Source of the DNA: Carya illinoinensis | Taxonomy: Eukaryota > Streptophyta > Magnoliopsida > Fagales > Juglandaceae | NCBI RefSeq assembly: GCF_018687715.1 | Contig: NC_056757.1 | Span: forward strand, 28,997,501-29,061,500 | Direction: 5' to 3' | Length of the DNA: 64,000 nucleotides | Shown here: one piece after another, positions 1 through 9,259 of the stretch | Position numbering within the stretch: position 1 is the stretch's first letter | Layout: every line of letters starts with the position of its first letter | The notes under the pieces: model-generated | Databases searched by the model: none | What the model was told of the DNA's origin: nothing | What the model saw: the letters and a program-made list of their open reading frames with translations, nothing else | Translations under genes and position numbers: made by a program

Positions 1-538
1 CAAACTTGACCTATTATATATAAATAGCTTAGAAAAATCGATGAATAATATGAAAACTTTGCCCATAGAGGCAAACTTTCAATCACTACTACGTACGTAC
101 AGAAAGTTTAGACAATTAGGAAAATCCTTCAATAATAATTAATGTAGCCTAGCTTGATTCGGAAAAGAGAGCAAATATATAATTATTACTTAATTATGCG
201 TATAATAGGATGGAAATTATATCATTACTCCAATCACACGTGCGCTTTGCTTATAAATTAGCTTTAATGCATCAATGACGCATGCAGCTCTTAACGGGAA
301 AATAAAAATTTTATATTCAGTCATTTTTGCTATCAAGATTAAGAGAAGTACTTTTCTGTTCTGGTTTATACATGTCAATCAGCCTTATCATGTACTGTCA
401 CATGCAATATTATTGACGTATTCTCGTAATTATATGTAATTAATGCTGCTTTAATTTGATGTAATCTGTTATGAATTTAGTTGATAGTACTGTGCAAGGG
501 GCAAAGCCAAGTCCATTTAATTTAGAGCTTTATCAATC

Positions 539-578
<40 letters not shown>

Positions 579-711
579 TATTCTCTTGCTCACATTTAAA
601 AAGAAAAGGAATTAAATTAGAGTGAATTAACTAGCTAGCTAGCTAGGTAAAGCAGAAAGTAGTACTTTATAATTATATATTAGAAGATAATTTATAGATT
701 GATCATTTTCT
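1..711. other. Intergenic, no gene seen
   Basis: AT-rich sequence downstream of the peptide gene. It holds an (AT)n microsatellite at about 542-573 and a short CTAG repeat near 628-645. No exon-like reading frame was seen on either strand. The right-hand part probably includes the 3' untranslated region of the minus-strand peptide gene. Confidence 0.6.
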
Positions 712-1402
712 TCAGTTATTCTTAGGTGGATGGTGCCTTGGTGGATGGTAGTCAGCATTGAAAGGTATAAAACCTGCCTCGTCAATGTTCTTAACTTCAT
801 CAGAAGAACGAGTTAAGCTTCCCAGCTTACGTTCTACGTTAGAGCCAGTACTCTTCCCTTTAATCCCTTCTTCACTTTCGTACTTCCCAGCAACTTGGTT
901 TGTTGTCGTTCCTGCAATTGCACCATCCTGATCTTTCTTCTTCTTCTTCTTCTTCTTCTTCTCTTGCTTCATGATGCTGTCTATTGCCAGTTTCCTTCCC
1001 TTTATCCTCTTGCTTGTATCTGTTGCAAGTCTTTCATCTTCCATAAGTCCCTAATAAAATAACATGAAAATTCTTCAAATCTAACCTAATAGTACATGAT
1101 CTCTTACTAGGCAGAAAAACGAACAGAAATATCTAATTATTACCTTTGCACTTGAATCAACATGATCAACATCTATGGAAAATGTAAACAGAAGATCAAT
1201 GTTACGTATATATACCCTCAATGGATAAATCTTAATTGACTACATTAAGTCTGTAACAGTACCAATATAGGATAAAAACGTATATATATGTAAGAGAGAG
1301 AACGGAAATACCTTGGCCTTGGGAAGAATGTGCCAAGGAAAGGCATGCAGAAGAAATAAATACTAGCAGAAGGCATATTACAAACAGCTTTATATGCGCC
1401 AT
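712..1402 (-). CDS. RGF/GOLVEN/CLEL root growth factor-type peptide precursor
   Basis: Precursor of a secreted signalling peptide. I read three coding exons: 1402-1312, 1172-1144 and 1050-712, each bounded by GT/AG and in phase, giving about 152 residues. Exon 1 encodes a signal peptide (MAHIKLFV start, hydrophobic core, likely cleavage near residue 24). The last 13 residues before the stop are DYHPPRHHPPKNN. They fit the RGF/GLV pattern D-Y-x-x-P-x-H-H-P-P-x-x-N, where the family's mature peptide is tyrosine-sulfated at DY and hydroxylated at proline. Family members act through RGI/RGFR leucine-rich receptor kinases in root meristem maintenance, gravitropism and lateral root spacing. The middle is a variable, basic region with nine consecutive lysines from an (AAG)n microsatellite. 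The ATG at 1402 was chosen because it opens the signal peptide. Other frames over exon 1 do not give a secreted protein. The family assignment rests on the C-terminal motif and architecture; the paralogue is not resolved. Confidence 0.85.
934..962. repeat. (CTT)n microsatellite inside coding exon
   Basis: About nine CTT units in the plus strand, read as the poly-lysine run on the minus strand in the propeptide of the RGF-type gene. Length change by whole units would keep the frame and the mature peptide intact. Confidence 0.85.
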
Positions 1403-1505
1403 TAATCCTGTCTGCCCTAGTTAATTTCTTCTGTGGGTATGTCGGTTTCTTAGATTTCAAAATGCAGAGGATGTTGAGCCTAGCTTATATGAAAGAAGAT
1501 TTTGA

Positions 1506-1520
1506 GGTTTATATATAGAG
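1506..1520 (-). promoter_or_regulatory. Likely TATA box of the peptide gene
   Basis: The minus strand reads CTCTATATATAAACC about 105-115 bases upstream of the ATG at 1402. It is a good TATA match at a plausible distance, leaving a 5' leader of about 80 bases. Confidence 0.5.
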
Positions 1521-2220
1521 ATCTCAAAATTTAGATGATGATCTGACCCTAGTCTAATAGGAGTAAGAGCACTTCAGACACACATGCATCATGTCCTCGT
1601 GTAATCCATGTGTCAGTTGGAATGCCAGTACGAGAATCTCGACGTAATTAACCTAAATCAAACATTATAATAAACTATAAGTCGATCTTCTGCATGAAAA
1701 AATGTACTTCTAGAGAGATCGTACTACATATAATGCTTGTTATGTGTGACTGCAGGGTGGTGCATTCGATAACGTGGGATGCAAGATACGTGTGTTTTGC
1801 GCCTGTCTGCCGCCATGCAATCAACAAGAGGACCTTTTCTTGTTTTTTCTACCTAGGTCTAGGGCAACTGATCAGGAAAGTCGAACGAAACCTAGGGTTT
1901 CTATGCGTGTATTTAATTAATTAGCTACTTTTCCACATCTCGAAGAAGAGTTAGTGCAGTTCTATAACTTCCATGCCTTCGTAATTCTCAAAGAGACATA
2001 AAAGTTGCTTGATGCGGTTGCAGCCCTAAAACTAGGGGCGGACCTTGAAAATTGAGGTTGGGGTCAAAGTTAAAAGAAAAAGATATTTGAGCAGCCTGTC
2101 CTTGAAACTTGTTCTGAATTTGGTATATATCATGCACTTGCTTTATTATTATTATTATTATTATTATAAATTTTAAAAACAATCATATCATAGATATAAT
2201 AAACAATTACAAGATATAAG
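1521..2220. other. Upstream region of the peptide gene, no gene seen
   Basis: Promoter-side sequence of the RGF-type gene followed by AT-rich DNA with an (ATT)n run at about 2142-2166. Open frames here are short and lack splice-bounded or family-like content. Confidence 0.5.
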
Positions 2221-3334
2221 ACGAGTGAATACTCTCCAACAATTACAACACAAGAAAAATAAAATAAAGAGGCAGGATCTGGAGCCAATGATTTGGCTCC
2301 CACCCATTTCCAGCCCAAGGGAGCCGCTTGAACCTATTTTGAGATAGTTTGATAAACGGACTGTAAAACTATGAATGGAAGCCGTAGTAGATTGATGTCT
2401 GCTGCATTTTGTTGGTTTGGATTGGCTAAAGGAGACATTCACAACCACTTTATTTTGATCATTGATTAAGAAAAGTGAGAACATAGAAAAATAACAATCG
2501 AAAGATGTGTCGAATTGTCGGCAGATGATCGTCACTGACTGTAGAGGCATGTGTAGTCCACACGCAACTCTTGGGGAGAAGATAAAGATCGAAATTAAGA
2601 GATCTGAGGCCGCTGATTCCAATAGTGCTGTATGTGGCGTTGAAAGATTTCCCATGACGCAGCGGCAAGTGAGACATACGAGTCACTCTTTTAGTCAATT
2701 TTCTTCTATCATTCGAAGGGTCGGTAGCTGGAGAATTCGGTGGTGGGGTGCATGGCCGTCGTACAATACGAGTGGATACTCTCCAACAATCATCCCAAAC
2801 CAGCAATTCCAACACAAGAAAAATAAAACAAAGAGGTGGGATCTGGAGCCAATGATTTGGCTCCCACCCATTTCCAGCCAAAGGGAGCTACTTGAACCTG
2901 TTTTGACATAGTTTGATAAACAGATTGTAAAACTATGAATGAAAGCCGTAATAGATTGATGTTTGCTACATCTTGTTGATTTGGATTGGCTAAAGGAGAC
3001 ATTCCCAATTACTTTATCATGATCATTAATTAAGAAAAATGGGAACATAGAAAAATAACAATTAGAAGATGTGTCGAATTGTCGATAGATGATCGTCATT
3101 GACTATAGAGGCGCGTGTAGATGACACGCAATTCTTGAGGAGAAGATAAAGATCGAAACTAAGAGATCTGAGGCCTCTGACTCCAATAGTGCCGTATGTG
3201 GCGATAAAAGATTTTCCATTACGCTGCGGCATTTGAGACGTACGAGTTACTCTTTTAGTCAATTTTCTTCTATCATTCAAAAGATTGGTAGTTGAAGAAT
3301 CTGGTGATAGGGTGCGTGGCCGTCGTAGGAGTTC
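2221..3334. repeat. Two-copy tandem repeat, period about 547 bp
   Basis: The block starting ACGAGTG at 2221 recurs at about 2768. The two copies align through the GGAGCCAATGATTTGGCTCC palindrome (about 2281 and 2851) and through GGCCGTCGTA at the right end (about 2755 and 3318). They differ by scattered substitutions, so the duplication is not recent. Several medium-length minus-strand frames cover it, but they occur in more than one frame and look like shadows. No coding family was recognised. Confidence 0.75.
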
Positions 3335-5204
3335 GATAAGCAGTAAACCCGTGCATCTTATTATTATGGACGAATAACAAATAAAAAACCGAAAAAAAAA
3401 ACTGATAAGACAGATCCGGGATGATCCGGACAGAGGGAGGGTACGTGGGTGGAGAGTGGACACTAGTTTTCTTTGTTTAGATTAAGATTAATTTCATTCT
3501 TGACTAAAAAATTATTATTACTAGTAGGAGTATTAATTAATAATCATTGTCTTTTCATTATCACCCAATGATATAATATTAAATAATTTAAAACAATTAT
3601 ATATATTTTTAACTTGTTCACAAATTATCTGCTACCAACAAGATAATAAAATAATAAAAAATATTAAAGGTTCTCAAATAGGACTTTTCGTAAACAAAAG
3701 CCCACTAGTGACTAGAGGCCGAGTCTCCTTACGTAAACCATGCTTAGTGACGGAAGTACATGCTACAGGTGTTGGGCGGGCACCTGTACCCAGCCTGTCT
3801 TGCACCCCCGCTCGCTCTCCATTGGTCACGGGCGGATAGCCCGCCTGGTCCTAATGCGCGGGTAGGCGGAAAAGAGAGGAGTGCGCAGGCACAAATATGC
3901 ATGCGGACTCCACTGACGTGGCAAAATGCTTGCCACATCAGCATTTATATTAAAAAAAAAAAGCAAACCAGCAATTATGACATTTCAAACTTGATGGATA
4001 GTAGGAAATACATTCATCCTCTCTCTCGTACCTTTCATTCCTATTATCTATTCATTCATCTAAAATCATTCAACATCATTGCAGATTTGCTGTAGATCTT
4101 CATTCCCAAAATCATCCAAGCAGATCTCCTCTCTCTCGTATGATTTTGGTATAGAAATGAATGGATAGCAGCAAAATCATTCCCATTGCAGATCTCCTCT
4201 TTCTCGTACCTTTCTCCTTTACTTCTCATAAAAAGTGTTCAAGCTTAGCATAGCAGAGGAAATCAGATTCTCGGTTCAGGAGGCAGAAAATCAACAAAAG
4301 AAAAGCTAATGAGAAGGTAATCTTCTCAGATCTAAGATTTAGAAATTGTTTTTGTATATTTCTATCTCTAGATTTTTAATATTTACCAATGGAGTATTTC
4401 TATGAAGTGAAAAGGCTGGAGAAGTGAATATAGAAGGAAAATGAAGGAGAAGAAGAGCATTGAGGAGACCTTCATAAGGCTGTTTTTGTTTTAGTAGATT
4501 CAAGATCAAGAAATTTTAATTTTTTCAGATTATTTTAGTCACTAAAATCTGATAAATGAAAAGGTAAAAAGGGTTCTGAAAAATTTGTTAAATGATATGA
4601 AAAGTAATATAGAATCCGAAGCTTTTAACATATATCATTATGGGAAATGTTGTATGTTCGATAGGTATACCAACCTCTTTTTAAAGCATAGATGCTATCT
4701 CAACTGAATGTAAAACAATGTTAATTTGTTTTTCCCCGAGGGAATGTAAGGCAGTAGCTGACAGTGCTCACAGGGCCAAAGTCATGATATAATCAAAGAA
4801 ATTAATAACATTGCAAAGGGAAGAAATCTTCCGCTTATTATTTTTCTGGATTCATTGTCTACTCAGTGCAAAAGAAGCTTAGACAAGTCAAAAGTACAAA
4901 TGGCACAAATGTTTAACGCTATTTAATATAATAAAAAATATTTATCCATAATAACAAATGTTTAACATAATAAAAAAAGCAAGTTAATGGCACAAATGAA
5001 ACATTTATCCACATTCCTTTTGTTGAACGCTATTTAATATGAAAAAAAGGATGAAATTCCATAAAAATAAATCTCCAATTTTTCAAATATTCAGTCCATA
5101 GTTTGGTATTTTTTACACACTTTATTAATATAATTATATGCGTCATTCTTGACAACCACCCACTTGCATTCATTGTTGATGTAGTTTTATTTGGAATTGT
5201 GTAG
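3335..5204. other. Intergenic, GC-rich hairpin island then AT-rich DNA
   Basis: A GC-rich island at about 3744-3932 stands out from AT-rich flanks and contains several inverted repeats, for example ACAGGTG..CACCTGT (3766-3788) and a CTGACGTGGCAA..TTGCCACATCAG stem near 3912-3940. The stretch 4000-5200 has repeated TCTCTCTCGTACCTTTC motifs (about 4020, 4130 and 4200) and then AT-rich sequence. It may hold untranslated exons of the plus-strand gene beginning at 5205, but I cannot define them. Confidence 0.4.
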
Positions 5205-5701
5205 ATGGAAAAAAAGACAGAAGACGCATCATGCATAACACCTCTTACCACTAATCCATCAACTACGGTATTGTACACCTCTTTCAACAGTTGGCGTGTG
5301 TTTATTTTATGTGTAGTTATTGGCCACTTGAGTTGATTAACATTATGTTACTATATGTTAGGACATATCACGGCCGCTTTATCCAGGCATTTCAAACTAC
5401 ATGCCAAGTTATTACGATCCAGTGCCTCATGTGTGGTTACCACCTTTTATACCTCTTCCAAGTGCCAATCCATATCTATTGAGCAACCAGGTGATCGTTG
5501 GAGCATAGTTTTAATTTTATGAACTTGAATATTTAGTTTAATTATTTATTTTTAAATTTTCTTTTGGAATAACTATAGCAACAGCCATAGAACTCTACAA
5601 CCGCTGCTGTGTCAAGTACTGCTGTCTTGAGTAGTTCCGCTACCTTGCATAGTCCCACCATACCAATGATGGGACCTCCTCTAACTCCATTGTTTTTGTA
5701 G
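5205..5701 (+). CDS. Hypothetical small Pro/Ser/Thr-rich protein, three exons
   Basis: Not recognised. Three in-phase exons can be read: 5205-5297 (ATG, 31 codons), 5362-5490 (43 codons) and 5591-5701 (36 codons plus TAG), with GT donors and AG acceptors. The predicted 110-residue product has a tyrosine/proline-rich middle (SNYMPSYYDPVPHVW, then PPFIPLPSANPY) and a serine/threonine-rich end (STTAAVSSTAVLSSS) finishing MMGPPLTPLFL. This composition is hard to obtain from random AT-rich DNA, which is the main argument that it is or was coding. It has no signal peptide or membrane segment. It converges on the GRF zinc-finger gene. It could be the C-terminus of a longer gene, or of a transposon-derived gene, whose upstream exons I missed. 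Confidence 0.4.
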
Positions 5702-6023
5702 AACACGTGTAGAATGAGCAGAAGTTCTCAGTTTATATGCAGATTTTTTAGAAATATGCAGCTGCAGATTTTTTAGAAATATGCAGCAGAGAATTTCTGC
5801 ACAATGAATAGTTTCTGTTTCTAGAGCAGATTTTCATGCTAAAAAATCTCAAAAAGGCTCAAAAACTGTGAGACAATAACCAACTTTGTTAATAAGCAGT
5901 TCAACATTAAAGAACAACGACAGTCTAAACTTTTTACAAATAAAGTCTCAAGTACATTCATTAAAGTCTAGACTTACAAACGCTAAGTTCCTATCAAATA
6001 CAAATACAAATACAATGTGTTCA

Positions 6024-6543
6024 TCACTTTGAGTGTATCAAATACAAATAAATAACTATGGACATTAGCCATTGCCCACGAAGTAGTGTTCGTGCATGCC
6101 GCATGTCGGCTTCTTGCCTACGAAGCTGGGCTTCATCGTTGTGGAGTGCCAACTCCCTCTTGTCAATCTCTTCTTCTCTCTTTTTAAGTTCTTCCTCTTT
6201 CCTTAATATTTCTGCTTCTCTCTTTTCAAGAACTTGCTCTTTGTATTCACTACCATCTGCCCACTTAAAATATTTGCAATGTGGTAACTCTTGTACGTCA
6301 CATAAATAATTAAGTATGTCAAATGTCACAATTTTTAACAAAACATTAATATGTAAATAGAAACATACAAGTACAATTAATTGCATTTACCTCTTTGTTG
6401 TACAATAGACATCCAAAGAATGTTCGTCCAGGATTTCTTGGAGTATTTGATATTCTAAGTACAACTTCTTTCCCACAGCTACATATTGGGACAGTACTCA
6501 ATGTGCTATTAACAAGCAATGTTGAAGAAACTGATGATGACAT
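6024..6543 (-). CDS. GRF-type zinc finger protein with C-terminal coiled coil
   Basis: Two exons, 6543-6391 (51 codons, ending GAG before GT) and 6287-6024 (87 codons plus stop), give about 138 residues. The N-terminal half carries the GRF zinc-finger signature: CSCGKE at 21-26 (ligands C21 and C23), then NPGRTFFGC (C45), with the fourth ligand in LPHCKYFKW (C55) directly after the splice junction. Restoring the finger across the intron supports the gene model. Residues about 66-125 are a highly charged heptad-like coiled coil rich in K, E and R. GRF fingers bind single-stranded nucleic acid or proteins. Plant genomes contain many small GRF-plus-coiled-coil proteins of unknown role, several derived from transposon genes. 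I preferred the ATG at 6543 over in-frame upstream starts to 6636 because the finger follows at normal spacing. The end reads into a hydrophobic tail, so the 3' end may be truncated or alternative. Confidence 0.65.
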
Positions 6544-7261
6544 CCTTAATTCTTTTTCTTGATGAAGAATAAGGACTATAGGTTTGGAACTTAACAGCTG
6601 GTTTGCAAGAAGATACAACATGTATTTATTGGTCAAATAATAAGAAACATAAGTTTTTTACTCTATACTCACCTTCTATGCTGAAGTTAAGATAACTTTC
6701 TTTAGTTTAAAGGACTGGGTTTTGGGGCCTTATGTGGGCACCCACTAAAATCTGAAGAAATTAAGTAATTAACTTGAATCTTATGCTGCAGATAGAACTA
6801 CCAAAAAAATGAGTAGGGATCTTTGAAGAAAGGAAAAAAAGAAAGTAAAATGTTATCATGAGAACCAAATATTCTTTGTTAACAAACAAAAGATTATTTC
6901 AGATATAAGTCTTAGGGAGTGTGCATGAGGTTTGACAAAAAGCTGGGAAAATTCTATGATATATTCTATGATGAAATCTAAAATACTTGTGAGTCAACCA
7001 AATATTAGTCAATATACTTCTGGCCATGATATATTCATTGTACCTGACAAATAAGCCAACTGCATGCATGCATATGATACTCCCCAGCCCAATATGTTCA
7101 TGCATGTCATTTGTACGCTCTTCTTTTTAGTAGTGTTATAATTTATTGCATGGATATATGATGACTAATGGTAAAGATCAATGCCACATGGATGCATTCA
7201 TACATGACTGATGCATTATATATATGAAAGTGACTACTATCTTTCTTGGATTTTGACACAT

Positions 7262-7318
<57 letters not shown>

Positions 7319-7713
7319 TAGAGTATCCTGATCTTGAGGTTAGAAAAAAATCTTTTTGTAACTGGTATTCGAAAGTCATGTATATAGCCCCAAATTATAT
7401 GCAAAAGAAATATGTTGCAGCAGAATATAATATATATTTAGTTAAAAACCAATCTAGAAGTTCGAAAATGGGGAAAAGTGTTGTCGTAGCTACTGGAGAC
7501 CAAAACAAGTAAAAAGAAAACAAAGTAAGCAAACTATTTTCAAATAAGAAATAGTAGCATAGAAAGTTAAAAACTACTAGCAGTAAGTATAAAGATCAAC
7601 CCACTACTTTTACTTCTCAATGCACAATTCAAAGAACCAAACAAATAGAAACTCAACAAGAATTTAAGACCCAAGCCTTCCAAAACCCCACTATGAGATG
7701 ATCCCAATTGAAC
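6544..7713. other. Intergenic with a long (TA)n microsatellite
   Basis: AT-rich DNA upstream of the GRF gene. A pure TA run lies at about 7263-7314. The frames on both strands over it are repeat artefacts. No gene seen. Confidence 0.55.
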
Positions 7714-8211
7714 TCACAGGGCTGAAAAGGAAAGGGCACTCCTTTTACGTTTATAATTCACAATATAGAAAACTGCAAATTCTAGTGGGGTGGATCCTTG
7801 AAGCTTACGTGAGATCTCAGTGCCATGGCCAAAAATAGAGACTTCATTGGAGTAAAACATCATTAAAGCTCCGCAAGTCAGTGCTATCACAGAATGGGGA
7901 ATACGTATAAGAAAAAACCAAGATGATCCCATGAAACAAAAACCCTCCAAAATCTTTGTCTAAAACTTTGATCTTTTCCACTTTGGCTAATCATTAAATA
8001 GCAACTCAAGAAAAATGAAAAAAATATAAATATACCCAGATCCGGGGCATTTTTGAGGAAGGAAGTATGTTTCCACCTCCATCATTTTGCCGGCCAGTTT
8101 TGCAATTCTTTAAACCCAATTTCAATATTTTCATGACACCACATGCATAAACCTTAAACAAACAAAACTCAAAAGGGGAAAATAAAATTAGAAAGTGAAT
8201 TTTGAGTTACC
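7714..8211 (-). pseudogene. Truncated gene for a small plant membrane protein
   Basis: A probable untranslated exon ends at 8211 (AG before GTAACT). After an AG at 7961-7960, an exon holds an ATG at 7932 followed by about 72 codons: MGSSWFFLIRIPHSV, a hydrophobic stretch with CGALMMFYSNE, then IFGHGTEISRKLQGSTP. This beginning looks like the first coding exon of a conserved plant membrane protein that I recall only loosely. After GSTP the frame becomes unlike a protein and stops at 7714, and no continuation is visible down to 7140. It is therefore either a truncated copy or a gene whose later exons were lost. The upstream leader contains a (GA)n run. The family assignment is recollection only. 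Confidence 0.35.
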
Positions 8212-8310
8212 TAGAGCAAAGTCCAGCTTTGAGGAAAATCCTCCAGTATAACGTAGCGGGTCTGTCGCGTAAGGGTTAGGGCTGGGAACATGAGTCGCAC
8301 AAAGGAGGGC

Positions 8311-8312
<2 letters not shown>

Positions 8313-8351
<39 letters not shown>
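8313..8351. repeat. (GA)n microsatellite
   Basis: A pure GA run of about 39 bases, on the leader side of the truncated membrane-protein gene. GA/CT runs are common in plant 5' leaders. Confidence 0.9.
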
Positions 8352-8352
<1 letters not shown>

Positions 8353-8994
8353 AGGAGAAGAGAAAACAAATTTCAAAATTGAAACACACCGTCTCGAGGG
8401 TAGGCTACGAATTTCGAACTCAACTAAACGCACCGGTTTATTTATTCAAAATGGTGCGTCTAATGCCACGTTGTGTGCTTGCGTGCGAAGGCTCCCGTAT
8501 GACTACAGTTAGAGTTTTCCTTTTTAGAGATGCATGAGGGTGAGTGAAGGATGGTGGGGGCAGCTCCCACCTATTCCCGTATAGGGTGGATATATAGTAG
8601 GCCTAGTACGTGCCAGCACCCAAGGTTACTTAGCATAAGTATTTAATAGAGAATTAAGGTATTAATGATATATACTAACTACTTTTTTCAATGGAAAAAA
8701 TAAAATTAATCAATATAATAAGTACAAATGATGAGAGATCAAGAAATCTCACAAACATCACAATAGAGCTAACGAAAAAACATGAAGAATGTATAAATAA
8801 TTGAAGCCTAGGCAGTCTCAGACTCTCATATTTATTGTACGTCTTGTTTCTAATTAGAAGGAATCACCACCTAGCCTTGATAGTTTTGAGTCAACCCATT
8901 GTTGGAATCACCACGACCTAACTAGTCTCATGTAGTGGTCGCAGATCATGAACTGTACTCCAATTAATTCCATCATGTCATTGGTAGGAGGAGA
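8352..8994. other. Intergenic, no gene seen
   Basis: Promoter-side sequence of the truncated gene, then AT-rich DNA up to the target duplication of the copia element at 9000. No convincing frame. Confidence 0.5.
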
Positions 8995-8999
8995 ATATA

Positions 9000-9256
9000 T
9001 GTTGATAATAACATACGGAAAACAAAGTATTTTTGAGAGAAACTTCAATCTCCAACATGAAGATTGATTTTAAATATTCTGCTCTTTCATTTCTTATTAA
9101 GCTGATATATATACTTATATTGAGACTCACAACATCTTTAAATTAAAAAGACAACTTCCAAGATTAGCTATTAATAGTAAAAACTAAACATAGTAAACTT
9201 ACACATAATATGAAGAGTTTTCTATAAAATAACATCACATTAAACCAACTTCAATA
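9000..9256 (-). repeat. 3' LTR of the degenerate copia element
   Basis: Aligns with 13288-13530 over its whole length. It carries a short extra segment (TAATAACATACGG region, near 9006-9019) absent from the other LTR, and scattered substitutions, so the insertion is old. Confidence 0.9.
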
Positions 9257-9259
9257 TTC

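Noticed and set aside
2188..3463. A series of minus-strand frames with similar translations
   Set aside because: The similarity comes from the tandem DNA repeat. The frames shift between copies and contain no known domain.
7143..7512. Frames with isoleucine-tyrosine repeats
   Set aside because: Translation of the (TA)n microsatellite.
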